Positions 22,147-32,936 of a stretch of 64,000 nucleotides of DNA are shown piece after piece; within the stretch, counting starts at the first letter, position 1; every line of letters starts with the position of its first letter. The position numbers and the translations under genes were made by a program. The DNA comes from Porphyra umbilicalis. Lineage: Eukaryota; Rhodophyta; Bangiophyceae; Bangiales; Bangiaceae. A model generated the notes under the pieces. The model did no database searches. It was not told the origin of the DNA and saw only the letters and a program-made list of their open reading frames with translations. The DNA is taken from positions 42,635 through 106,634 of the forward strand of contig KV919037.1 in assembly GCA_002049455.2 (NCBI GenBank), read 5' to 3'.

Positions 22147-22938
22147 GACTTGGCCTGCCGCGAGGGGGTGGGGTGGAGTGAAGTTGGTGGCGGCAACGGA
22201 GGAAGGAGTGGCGGCGGGCGGTTTGGGGATTGCGTTCCTAGTGTGAGAACGCGTGTGGTCGACAGTGTGACGCAGTACAAATGCGGCTTTCTTTTGGTCA
22301 ACAGGCGCGCTGGCTGTTCAATCGTCTCCACATCACAACTGCACCGTAGATTGTCTTCCTCAGCGCGGGGAAGAGGGCGCCCCGGTTGGTCGCCGCGTCT
22401 ACCCGCGGGGTGTGGCGGCAAGGCTGTGGCGCGTGTCCGCTCCCTCATCGCACACGCAGGCGCTTGGCGCCCTTGACTGGTGCCACACCTGCAGCCCACA
22501 CCTGGGATTTGTCCACGCTGTCCAGCACCTGCCTATGTGCATTCCCCCGCGACACCCGGCGGCGGCAGCCCAACCAAACGGGCAGGCAACCCAACAGGGT
22601 TGCAGCAGCAACAGCGTCGCCCACAACGACCGGGTCAGGGTGCTCGCCCCCTCCTGCATCAGGCGGCGACTGCCCTCAATTGGAGACCGCCGAGTGACGT
22701 CGGGTGCAGCTCCCACGAGCCGCCCGACAGCCGAAACAACGGGTACGCGTGATGCTGCGAGGCTTTGCTTGTCCGCTTTGTCGGGGCGACTCGTACCTAT
22801 GCAAAAAAAAAAAGACGCTACAAAACAGAGACAGACAGCGACGCATCGCCGGGGGCGCCCGGCTTGACGCAGGGCGGCGACGCGTCCAGCAACCCCCCCT
22901 ATGCATGCCGCGTGCGCACACGGCACTCGCCCCCCGCG
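22147..22938. other. intergenic between convergent AIM24 and membrane-protein genes
   Basis: 3' flanks of convergent genes. An 11-A run lies at 22803-22813. No protein-like frame or RNA gene recognised. Confidence 0.4.
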
Positions 22939-25101
22939 TCATGGGGCACGGCGTTTCCGGCGCGGTCGTCGCGGAGGGCGGCCGCGGGCGGCCGCCACCA
23001 CGGCTGCCGCCTCTGCAGAAAGAGACGGCGGCAAGGCTGCGGGGGCGGCGGCCACCGCCACCGCCGGCATCCGCTCCCCGGCCGCCTCCACGGCGCCGCC
23101 GGCCGACACGTCGCATACAGGCCACGCCAGCAGCGCAAACGGGGTACGGTCGGGGCAGTGCCCCGCCCACGGGGCGCCCCCCGACCCATCCTCCAGTAGC
23201 GGCACGGCGGGTACTCGGCCGCCTTCCCCCCCGCCGCGCGCCGCCTCCCCCCGCCCACGCGACGCCGCGAGGCGCCCCCCCGCGCCGCGGCCGTCGAGCA
23301 CGAGCGTCCGCAACGCCCACACCGACACGACCGCCCACGCGGCGAGCGCCAGCAGCACCGCCCGCAGCAGCAGCGGTGGGGAGAGGGAAAACACGCCCCC
23401 GTTGCCAAAGGACGACCCAAAGCCCGCACCGCCGCCCGCCACCCCCGCCGACGTCGCGTACGAGACGCGGCGGAGGGCGGCGGGCATTTCCGCGGCGGCG
23501 GGGGAGGTGTCCCACATGGCCGCCAACTGCGCCCGGTTCTCAATCGTCGACACGGTCGCGACGGTCGGCGCCCACTGCACCCGCCGGCGGCGGGCTGAGG
23601 AACGCCCGGGGGTGACGGGGGTGATAACGCCCGCTAGCGCCGACGCGAGGGGCCCCGCTGGGGGCGTCAACACCGAGCCGGCGGGTACACCGGCCGACGT
23701 GGACGCCGCCGTGCGGGGGGACGACGAGACCGCCGCGGGGGGGAGGGGCGGCAGCTCGGGGGCAGGCGCCGCCGCGAGGGTGGGGGTGAGGATGGGGGTT
23801 GGCGGCGTGCGGTGGGGCGACACGGGGATGGCGCCGCAGTTGTCCCCATCCGCGTCTGCGTCGGCAGCGGCAGCCGCGGCGCCCACCTCCCCGTCTGGGG
23901 GTGCCGCCGCGCTCACCGGCGGGGGCAACGCCACCAGCGGCGCGGTCGACCCCGCCACGGCTGCGGCCGCCGCTGTGGCCGCGACTGGCTGTGTGACCGC
24001 CGCACCGGCAGCGCCGCTGGCCACGTCGGCCGCCGACGCGCGCGCGGTCTCCTCGTCCGCGACGGCAAAACGGACGGCCGCCGCGGCCACCCCGTTGGGC
24101 GGCTGCGCGGCCGGCGGGCGACGTCGCGGGGGCAACCCCGCCCCGCCGTCCGCCGCCGCCGCCGCCGTCGCCGCCCGCCGCAGCTGCACGTGGTGGGTCG
24201 TGCGGCGCGCCGCCGCCCCCGCCGCCGCCTCGGCGGTTGCCCGCGCGGTGCGGGGCGGCGTCGGCGGCGGGATGCTATCGACGACCAGGCCCATCGGCAG
24301 CGGCGCAATGTCGTCCTCCCCGCCAACGCCGGTCGGCGCGGCTGCCGGTAGGTCCACCTCTGCTTCCGAGGCGCGGCGGGGTCGGTCTGGGGAGGGCATG
24401 GCAAACGCCGCGTCGCCGTCAGCCATGACCACCAACGTCTCGGCGACGGCGTCGCTAGCGGGGGCGGCGGGAGTGGCGCCCTCGTACACTCTCGGAGCGT
24501 CTTGGGCCCCCGGGGGCGCCACTGACACGGGGTCGGAACGGACGGGAAAGAGCACCACGGGCGCCAGCAACCCATTGGCCATGCCCACGGCAGTGTCCGC
24601 TGTGGCTCCCACCACGCCCGCGTCACCAAGGCCGTCGGCCTGGAGGACCGAGGCCACGCCATTGGGCGACGGCACGCCCGCCGAGGACGCATTCACAGCC
24701 GCCGCCGCCGCCAGCGCCGCGCCCCACTCCTCCTTGGGGTCGCCGCCACCGACCGCGTGGGACATCCCATTGGTATACGGGCGGGAGGGTATTCTATCCG
24801 CGCCCTCGACGGCCGAGCCGTCACCGTCGCCGTCGGCACCCGCGGGCTCCCGCAGCACCCCGCCCTCCCCGCCCACGGCAGCCCAGTCGGCTGCCGCTGG
24901 CGCGGCCACTGGCGCAGCGGCCGCCGTCTTGTCGACGAGCGGGGTGTCACCCCCGCCCCCGTCATCACAACCGTCGCCGTCCCCCCTGCCCTTGTGCGCC
25001 ACATCCGCGGCAGCCGCGGCCACGGCAGGGGCGTCGGGGGCTCCTCCGCCTCCACCGCCGCCGCCCCCCGTCGCCCCAGACTCCCCGCTCACGCCGGTCA
25101 T
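22939..25101 (-). CDS. hypothetical Ala-rich single-pass membrane protein
   Basis: 720 residues from the first in-frame ATG (25101-25099) to TGA at 22941-22939, no interruption. The long N-terminal part is Ala/Gly/Pro-rich and probably disordered, with acidic and basic patches. Near residue 510-550 a more ordered stretch appears (VQWAPTVATVSTIENRAQLA), then one strong hydrophobic segment at about residues 573-592 (LLLRAVLLALAAWAVVSVWA). The remaining 130 residues include FALLAWPVCDVSAGGAVEAA and a very basic end. I do not recognise a family. A signal-anchor with the large N-terminus cytosolic is the simplest topology. The opposite strand is also open over the whole gene, so coding is judged from composition and the hydrophobic segment. 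Confidence 0.55.
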   Translation of the reverse strand: MTGVSGESGATGGGGGGGGGAPDAPAVAAAAADVAHKGRGDGDGCDDGGGGDTPLVDKTAAAAPVAAPAAADWAAVGGEGGVLREPAGADGDGDGSAVEGADRIPSRPYTNGMSHAVGGGDPKEEWGAALAAAAAVNASSAGVPSPNGVASVLQADGLGDAGVVGATADTAVGMANGLLAPVVLFPVRSDPVSVAPPGAQDAPRVYEGATPAAPASDAVAETLVVMADGDAAFAMPSPDRPRRASEAEVDLPAAAPTGVGGEDDIAPLPMGLVVDSIPPPTPPRTARATAEAAAGAAARRTTHHVQLRRAATAAAAADGGAGLPPRRRPPAAQPPNGVAAAAVRFAVADEETARASAADVASGAAGAAVTQPVAATAAAAAVAGSTAPLVALPPPVSAAAPPDGEVGAAAAAADADADGDNCGAIPVSPHRTPPTPILTPTLAAAPAPELPPLPPAAVSSSPRTAASTSAGVPAGSVLTPPAGPLASALAGVITPVTPGRSSARRRRVQWAPTVATVSTIENRAQLAAMWDTSPAAAEMPAALRRVSYATSAGVAGGGAGFGSSFGNGGVFSLSPPLLLRAVLLALAAWAVVSVWALRTLVLDGRGAGGRLAASRGRGEAARGGGEGGRVPAVPLLEDGSGGAPWAGHCPDRTPFALLAWPVCDVSAGGAVEAAGERMPAVAVAAAPAALPPSLSAEAAAVVAAARGRPPRRPRRKRRAP

Positions 25102-26345
25102 GCCCTTCTTGTGGGTGGCCAAGCGCCGTCGGGCGGCGCCGCCTAGCGGCGGCGCCCCCTCGGCGGCCACCGCCGCCGTCGTCACGCCGCCCCCGCACCG
25201 ATGCGGGCGTGCAATGAAGGCGCTGAGGCGGGCGGGAGGGGGGAGACAATGGGGGGGGGGGCGGGAGGGCAAACAAGTAAACCTACGGACAGTCACCAGC
25301 GTCTCACGCCGCCCGGATCAATGGCGACGCGGAGCGCCCGCGTCGGGCAGCCTCCGCCAACGCGACCGACCAAGAGGGCACCCAAAGGGCAAAACAAAAA
25401 GAGACACACGGAGATGGCACGGGAGCCTCGGCGGCGGCAGCGGCGATCAAGCCAACGCGGCCCACGTGCGCGTGCTCGACCGCGTGTCGGGTGCACGCGG
25501 CGGGAACCGCGGCGTGCGCCGTGTGCGCCGCCACGACCGTCACGCGACCAGCAGCGGGCGGCAGTGGCGGTGGGCTCCACCCGCGCCACCGGGCCCACCG
25601 CTCGCCGCCCCCCGCACTCCGTCCGTGTCCCCGTGGCGCCGCTCCGCCCGCACGTGCCGCCAGGCGCCGCGTCAAGCGGGTCCCACCGCGTGCTCCTCCT
25701 GCCACCTCCCCCCCCACCCCTCTCCCGCCCACGCCACCTCGCCTCGCGCGTGGTCCCTTCCGCGCCGCCCCGTCGCCACCACCCGTCGGGAGTACCAATT
25801 TGGGGCGGCATCAATTGGGGCGCCTCGCCTGGCAGCGTGGCACTTGCCTGGCGTTTTTCGAAAGCCCACCCGATTGGTCTGCAATCGCAATGCGCACCGG
25901 TGCACGGAGCCAACCCCCCTCAAACACCGTATCTGGGGGGGGGGCAACAGCTGCATCAGCACACGCAGACACTTGTGGCGTGCTCGCTCGACCCGCATCC
26001 AGCGCGCGGGCACCCGCCACGGCCGTGCCCGACTCGTCGTGGGTGGTCCGGATCACACCGCGTGCCCCGATCGGGGGCCGTGGAGGACACGCCGTCACAC
26101 ATCAGTCAAGAGGTGGTCGATGATTGGCCCAGACAGAGAGCATGCTGCAAGCCCTTGTGAGATGCACGCTGGGCCGTGCTGACACTGGGCGCAGTGAGTT
26201 GCACAAACACCAAGTAGATAGTGTACTTACCCACCAGATGGGGCGTGGCGAAGCGCGTGCAGCCGCGAGCTCCAGGTCACCACGGCCGTCGCTGATGCCC
26301 CGCTTTGCCCCGCCCCGCCCCGCCCCCTGCCGACGGACCCCGCCC
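25102..26345. other. intergenic, upstream of the membrane-protein gene and downstream of APC4
   Basis: Open in several frames because of composition, with no recognisable domain. Probably holds the promoter of the minus-strand membrane protein gene and the APC4 3' flank. Confidence 0.4.
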
Positions 26346-28086
26346 TCACTCGACCGCCGCGTCGACGGCGTGGAGCATGAGGCGGCGCCCGCCGACGAGC
26401 ACCGCCAAGCTCCGCTGCGGCCGCTGGGCGGCCAAGACGACCGCCGTGCCCGGCGGCGGCGGCGCCACCGGCAGCGCCGCCGCCCGCGGGCCGACGTGGA
26501 GGGCGAGCCCCCCGCCCGCCGCCGCCCGCACCGTCGCGAGCGTCGCCGGGGACCACCACGCGAGCGCTGCAACGGCACCGCCGCCGTCGCCGTTGCCCCC
26601 GTGGGGCAGCCGCGCGACCGCCCCAGACGCCGTGTCGAGCACCCCCACCGCGGGGGAGCCCGCCACGGCGGCGGCGACGCAAAAGGCGGCGGGGGCGGCG
26701 GCCGCCGGGGTGATGGCCACGAGCAGCCGCCCGGCGGCGCCGCCGCCGCCCGACGGCGGCGGCGGCTCGAGCGGCAGCGTCCAGCGCCCCCCCCGCCCGC
26801 CGCCGCCGCCGCCCCCACCGCCCGGTTCGTCGCCGCCCGCACGCCCGCCCACACCGCCTCCAAGGCCACACCGAGGGCGACGGCGGCCGCCTCGACGCGC
26901 ACCAGCGCCGCCGCCACGGCGCCGCCGCCGCCGCCCGCCGCGGCGGTCGCCGCCTCGTCCCGAAAAAAGCCCGCGGCGGCGGCGGCGGGCGCGCCCCGCA
27001 GCGCGGCGGCCGCCCCGCCGGCGGCGGGGGCGGGGACCCCCTCGGCCGCCGCGGCGGTGGCCACGAGCCACCGGTGGCCCGCCGCCGCCGCCGCCGACGC
27101 GCCGGCGACGGCGGCCGCCGCGGCGGCCGCGTCGGCAAGGAGGCGCTCGGCAGCGTCGGCGGCGGCCGCCGCCGCCGCGGGCGCCAATCCCAACCGCCCC
27201 GCCGCGCCGCCGCGCCGCGCGGCCGCCGTCAATGCCGCCGCCGCCGCCGCCACACCCGCCGCCGACGGTAAGAGCCCGGCCGCCGCCGGCGGCGGGGGCG
27301 CCGCCGACGCCGCCGCCGCCGCCGCCACCGCCGCCGCCCCCAGCCGGCGGCCGAGCGCCGCCGCGCCGGCGGCGCCGAGCTCCCGCCCCGCAAAGTGGAC
27401 GAGCCCCCCCGTCGGCGCCGCGCCCGACGCGGCGGCGGCGAGCGTGGACCACGCGCCGGCGACCGGGTCGTCCCCGTCGGTGGGGCCTTCGGCGTGGCTC
27501 GCGAGCGCCCCCGCCAGCGGCGTCGCGACCGCCTCGGCCAGCGCGTCGGCGGCGGCACCCGTCCACGCGGCGGCGACGGCGGCCGCCGCCGCGCGCGTGT
27601 CGGCGAGCAGGCGGGCGGTGGTGGCCGCAATGGCGGCGAGGCGGGCGGCGGCGGCGCGGCCGCCGGGGGCCCCCAGGGGGCCCGTCCCCGTCACCGACAC
27701 GGCCACCGCGGCGGGCGGCGGCGCGTCAGCCGCCGCCGCCGCGACGGCGGCGACCGAGTGGCCGTCGGGGGCGAGCGCGACCGCCGCCACGCGCGTGCCG
27801 GGGGGGAAGAGGCGCACGCGGCACAGGGGAAGGGGGTGGGGCGGCGCCGGCACCGACGGCGCGGCAGGGGGCATACCGCCGGCGGCGGCACCGCCGCCAC
27901 CGCCGCCGCCACCGCCGTCGGGGGGCAACGCGCAGAGCGTCACCCCCCCGTCCGCGTCGCCAATGGCCAAGAGGGAGGCGCCCCCCCCCCACCCCCTGCG
28001 GACCGCCCCGGCTCGCCCGCCCCCGCCCACGCCAAACACGACGGCGGCGCGTCGAGGCGCACCGCCGCCGCCACGTGCGTCGGCGG

Positions 28087-28125
<39 letters not shown>

Positions 28126-28822
28126 CACCGCCGCCACGGCAGGTGGGCGGCGCCCCCCCCCCCCACCCCCCCCCCCCCCGCGCCACCGCCGCCGGCGGGC
28201 GCGGCGGCGCCCGCCGCGGCGGCGCCTCCACGTCGAGGATGACCACCGCGGGCGTCGGGGACGCCATCACCGCCGCCAACCGCGGGGCCGCCGGCGCCCA
28301 CACGGCCGCCACGACGGCGCCGGCCGCCACCGCGGTGCCGTCGGCGGCGGCGGCAGCGCCCGCGCCCGCCGCGTCGGCCGCCACGGGCGCCGCCGGCGTG
28401 AGCGCCACCAGCCGCTGCCACGCGGTGCGGTGGACGAGGAGGGCGCCCGGCGACCGGTCCGCCTGCAAGTGCACGAGGGGGAGGGCGGGGGAGAAGCCGA
28501 CGTCGACGGCGGGGGAGGCGAGGGAGCGGTCGGCGGTGAGCGTCCAGGGGCGGCGGGGGGGGGGGGGGGGCGCCCGCGGCGGCGGCGGCAGCGGCGGCGG
28601 CCGCCGCCGATGGGGAGGGGGGGGGGAGGGGGGACGGCGGGGAGAACACCGTGCGGGGGGGGATACCGCCGTGTCCATGGGCGCAAAAGCGACGGTGGGG
28701 GTACCCGCCGCGCCGCGGGGGGCGGCGCGCCCGCCCGCCGCCCACGGGGGTGGGGCGGACGGCGGGAGCGGCCGCGCCCGCTGCGGGGGGAGGGTGACGC
28801 GGGACGGCGGTGGGGGCGCCAT
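26346..28822 (-). CDS. ANAPC4: anaphase-promoting complex subunit 4 (APC4), frame broken at G runs
   Basis: Scaffold subunit of the APC/C ubiquitin ligase in the nucleus. ATG at 28822-28820, TGA at 26348-26346. The N-terminal WD40-like part includes LTADRSLASPAVDVGFSP, VVAAVWAPAAPRLAAVMASP followed by VVILDVEAPP, DAPPSCLAWAG, and ASLLAIGDADGGVTLCALPP, as in the APC4 WD40 domain. The central helical APC4-specific domain follows (GLVHFAGRELGAAGAAALGR; LGLAPAAAAAAADAAERLLA; a GHRWLVA segment), and a C-terminal beta part ends RRLMLHAVDAAVE. Reading shifts frame at G/C runs near 28150-28185, near 27985-27995, and near 26790-26820. Assigned by domain order and characteristic motifs; Ala enrichment makes exact alignment uncertain. 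Divergent with the QC gene, about 450 bp between starts. Confidence 0.75.
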
Positions 28823-29275
28823 GGCGGCGTCAGAGGAAGGGCGGGCGGGGGAAAGGATGAATGGGAAACAAAGGGAGACGGGGGGGGGGGGGAGAATCAA
28901 GAGGCCGTGGGCGTGAGACCAAGAGGCGGGGGGAGGAGGGCGTCGAGCGTGAACGACGTCGATTGCGTCGCATCGGCCGGGCGCGGAAAGGGCGGCCGCC
29001 CGCAGGGATGGTCGCCAGAGAGAGTTCGGGGAAATGGAGGCAATATTCATAGGCACAACTCTCCCTGGGGGCTACTCGTGTATTTCTTGGCCACTCCCCG
29101 TACTGAGGCCGCTCTGTGGTCGGGCGGTGCTGCGCCCAACCACTTGGCGGCGAGCACGACCCACCACGGTCACGCATCCCGCTGCCACAGTGTTGTTCTC
29201 CCGCCGCCACGGCTCTGGCTCTCTCTGTCCCGCTTGCTTCCCGACACTGCTAATCCCCCTCTGCCCCCAGCGGCC
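28823..29275. promoter_or_regulatory. bidirectional intergenic region between APC4 and QC
   Basis: 453 bases separate two divergent start codons, so it should contain both promoters. It includes a purine-rich tract (about 28840-28900) on the APC4 side and a pyrimidine-rich leader before the QC ATG. No canonical TATA box seen. Confidence 0.5.
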
Positions 29276-30747
29276 ATGCCCCCTCTCCCCCTCCTGGCTG
29301 CCTTTGTCGTACCGATACCCTTCACCCCTCTGCTGACACGCCCGGCGGCGGGGGGTGGTGGCTTCATGCCGCCCCGCCGCGCCCGCCGGCGGGCGGCGGC
29401 GGCGCGCGCGGCGGCGCCCCCAGCGGCGGCCGCCACCCCCGCCCGCGGTAGTGGCAACCGCCCTCTCGTCACAGCCACGGCCGGCGCCAGCCGTCCCCGC
29501 TTCTCCCCCCCCCTCCTCGCCCTGCTCTCTGCGGCGGCGGCGGCGGCGGCAGCGGCCGCTGCCACCCTCTACGCCCGCACCACCCCCGCGGCGGCGGGTG
29601 CCGCCGCCGCTGCCGCGTCCGCGGCGTGGTCCCTCCCCTCCTGGTGGCCCCAGTCGCCCCCCCCCCCCCCACCATGTCTCCACTCGCACCCGGTGCCGTG
29701 GGCGCCCCCCCCCCCCCCCAGCGGCCCCCCTCCACGCCCTCACCGTCGAGGCGCGGGTGCCGCACGACACGGCCGCGTTTACGCAGGGTCTCGTCGCCCT
29801 CGGCGGCGGCGCGTTTGCGGAATCCACGGGCCTCCACGGGCGCTCGGGGCTCCGACGCGTCGACATCGCGACGGGGTCCGTGACGGCCGAGGCGCCCCTG
29901 CGGGCGGCCGAGTTTGGGGAGGGCGTCGCGCCGCTGGCGGCGGGCACCGCCGCCGGCTTTGGCTCCCCCGCCCCGGGGGGGGGGGGGACGGCGGCGACAG
30001 CGACACGGCGGCGCCGCCCGACGCCCCTGACCGCCTGCTGCAGCTTCTGTGGAAGAGCCGCACGGGCTACGTGTATCGGGCGGCGGATTTGGCGCCGACC
30101 GGCTCGTTTGCGTTTGGTGGCGTCGACGGGTGGGGGCTCGCGGCGCTCCCCGGCGGCAGCGGCGCCTTTCTCCTGAGCGACGGCTCGGCGGTCGTGCGGG
30201 TGGTCGTGCCCGCGCGGCGGGCGGGGCCGCCCGCGACCGACGTGCTCGCCGAAGTCGGTCGCTTTACCGTGACGGACGGGGGGCGGCCCGTGCCGCTCGT
30301 CAACGAGCTGCACGTGGCCGCCGACGGCCAGTCGCTCGTGGCCAATGTGTGGATGAGCCCCTACATTGCGGTCATTCGGCTGGGCGGGCTCGCGGCGGCG
30401 GCGGCGGAGGCACTGCCCCCGCCCCGTGGCGCGCCGCCGCCCGACGCGGCGCGGCTGCCGCCCGCCACCGTCCCCGACGGCGTTGGCGCCGTCGAGCGGT
30501 GGCTCGACGCGGGGCCGCTCCTCGGGCCAGCCGAGCGCCGCGGCGCCGACGTGGTCAATGGGCTCGCCGACGCTGCCGACGCGGGGGGGGGCTTGTGGGT
30601 GACGGGCAAGCTGTGGCCGTGGGTGTTTCGCGTGACGGTCGGGCGGCAGGTCGGGGGGGGGGAGTTGCCGGCCGCCCAGGCGCCGTCTTTTGGCACGAGC
30701 CGAGCGTGCGCTCGATTTACCGCGACATTGGCCGGTCGTGGCCGTGA
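29276..30747 (+). CDS. glutaminyl-peptide cyclotransferase (plant/bacterial type), frame broken at homopolymers
   Basis: Converts N-terminal glutamine to pyroglutamate in secreted proteins. The ATG at 29276 begins a hydrophobic then basic N-terminus with a likely signal-anchor (LLALLSAAAAAAAAAAATLY). The beta-propeller catalytic domain shows the family motifs in order: PHDTAAFTQGLV, FAESTGLHGRSGLRRVD, FGEGVAPLA, LLWKSRTGYVY, GWGLAALPGGSGAFLLSDGS, NELHVAADGQSLVANVWMSP, DVVNGLADAAD and VTGKLWPWVFRV. It ends VFWHEPSVRSIYRDIGRSWP with TGA at 30745-30747. Frame changes occur at C runs near 29657-29720, a G run at 29976-29986, and a G run at 30651-30662, each between conserved motifs. This is the five-bladed-propeller QC family, distinct from the zinc-dependent animal type. 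Confidence 0.88.
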
Positions 30748-32936
30748 GGTGGGGGGGGTGGCGGGGCCGGGGAAGGAGGGGGGGGGTGGCATGCCATGGG
30801 CGGCGGCCTCGTGGGAGCGGCCGTGGCGCGACGGGATGGCCGGGGGTGGCCACCAGCCGGGCGAGACACTGGGGGGATGGCGGGCGGCGCCCGTCAGCGT
30901 ACATGGTAAATAAAACACTCGCCGTCTCTAGGGTGCAAATCGGCCATTTCACCAATCAAACGCATCCCGCATGTTGCACGCGCCCACCCCTGAAGGCCCC
31001 GGTGGCAGCCTTCAGCAAAACTTAGAGATTGTAGGCCAGAACACTACCAAGTACCCCTGATCATGGCCTTGTACAGTACGACTGCGGGACGCGGCGGGGG
31101 GAAGGGACTGTACTGTAAGACCATACGGATGCAGAAAGGATAACAACGAAAGGGCAGGGGAGGGGGGGGAAGGGGGGGACGCAGTCGAGAGAGAAGAAGA
31201 AAACAGAATCGGCGTAGGGAGGACATCGGCCGACAAACACAGACAAAAAGACCGGATGGACGCAGGCCGGCCGTCGGGGGGGGGCAGAGAGGCGGGGGGC
31301 GGGCGGCGGGAGGGGAGAGCACTGGAGGTATATCTCTTGCACTACAACCTGTCCCAAAAACGATGTGGGAGCGTCCGAAATTGTCCTCCAGGAGCCAAAG
31401 TCTCTCAGATGACAGATATGGGAGTTCCAGCGGTACTCCGAAAAAAAGGGGCCGTGAGTGCGAGAATCGTCTGAATGCGCGTGGGTCGCGCGACACTGGT
31501 GAAGCGCTGCGTCCAGTTTCCAGCTCAGCAATAGCCGTTGCAACAATGATCCAGCTGGTAAATACAGTCCACTCAAATTGACAGGGCGCATCATGCCGGC
31601 TGGTTTGCATGAGACGAAAAACAGAACATGCAATCAAATAGTAGCCCCCTCTTCGTACTCTGTGCGACCAGCGAGTGACATGAAACGATAAGGCCGAGTT
31701 CAAGGGCCGGCGCTTCACTTTTGGTCCCGACCGCCAGCGCTTCCGCAATGCTCAGTTTCGACTTCTTACAGGCTGAAAGGCTCGTCATGCACATGCTTAC
31801 AACTTTCCCTGGTCGAGCACGCCTCACATGCCCATCATGGAAGCATGGCGTCAACGAGGGCGCAAAAAGTACCGCAAAACCGGCACCCTACTTTTTCTGC
31901 ACGCACGACAAAGCTCCAAAATACAGTCCACACATCGGAACAGGGCGCATAGACTGAAAGCTTGCGAGTTGGTGGTTCTTTCCATACCGGAACATTCGGC
32001 ATGGGGTGCGATGGTGTCCGTCTCTGGTGGGCCTGAACATGCGTCGCCGCCAGAGGTTTTAATGCGTGAGATCGACCTTTAGTGGGAGGCATGCATGCAC
32101 TCTGCCGCTCGGTGGGAGGGATGCATGCACGTCGCCGCCCTCTGGGCCGTGCCTGCACTCGGTGGCCAGGTTGGCGGGCCTGCACGAGGCCGCCCGCGGT
32201 TTACACCGCGCTCGCCCTCCGCGCACAACGGCAGACGACGCCGTAGTGGCCGTACCCGAGGGATCTACCATGGGAACCAAGGGAAGCAAAAAAAAAGAAG
32301 TCGTCATCAGACCAAGCCCCGCGCCCGCCCCGCCCGGCCCGGGGCGATCGCCTCAGCGGCACCCGCCCACACTACCCGGCGAGTGCCGCCGTCCAGCTCG
32401 CTCCCAACCCCTTCCCGCGGGCCCACCCCAACAGGCACTCCCCGGCCCGCACCCCAACAGGCACACCCCGGCCCACACAGCATGCCCTGTACGATGTACG
32501 AAAAAAAAACAAGAAGTCAGACCATCGCAGTCGCGGCCACGCAGGCCGAAGGAAAAAAATACAAAGCGTCCACCGTAGCAGCGCGCGCCGGGCACAGGCG
32601 GTGCCGGGGCTTGCGAAAAAAGGGTCGTCGCCCAACGAGCAACGGCGGTGCGCCACAGCATGCCCCACAACACCGAAAAGAAGGGGGGAGGGAGGGGGAG
32701 AGGAGGGCCGGACAAGAGACACCGAAAACGACGCATGTCCCCTCCCCACTCAGGTGGCCAACCGCCCTCCCCCAGCGGCCGGCGCACCCGGTCCGGTCAG
32801 TGCCACCGACGCCACGGTACTCGCGCAACAAGATTAGGCAAACAAACACACGGGGGACGGCGGGCACATGGCCCCGCCGCGCGCGATGACGCCTCCCCCC
32901 CTCCCCAGTCCTCCACCAGCAGCCCGACCGTGCGCC
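30748..32936. other. long intergenic region
   Basis: 2.2 kb without a protein-like frame. A diverged direct repeat is visible: AAATACAGTCCAC..ACAGGGCGCAT at about 31560-31592 and 31918-31950. A CACTACAACC motif at 31339, resembling CACTA-type ends, has no partner that I found. Purine-rich stretches lie near 31140-31215 and A runs near 32287-32300. Confidence 0.4.

Noticed and set aside
22901-26182. 1093-codon plus-strand open frame opposite the membrane-protein gene
   Set aside because: Composition-driven (G/C-only third positions leave few stops). It lacks hydrophobic or domain features, while the minus strand has a membrane segment and more protein-like sequence.
31339-31360. CACTACAACC motif as a CACTA transposon end
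   Set aside because: No inverted partner or target-site duplication was found and no transposase lies nearby.
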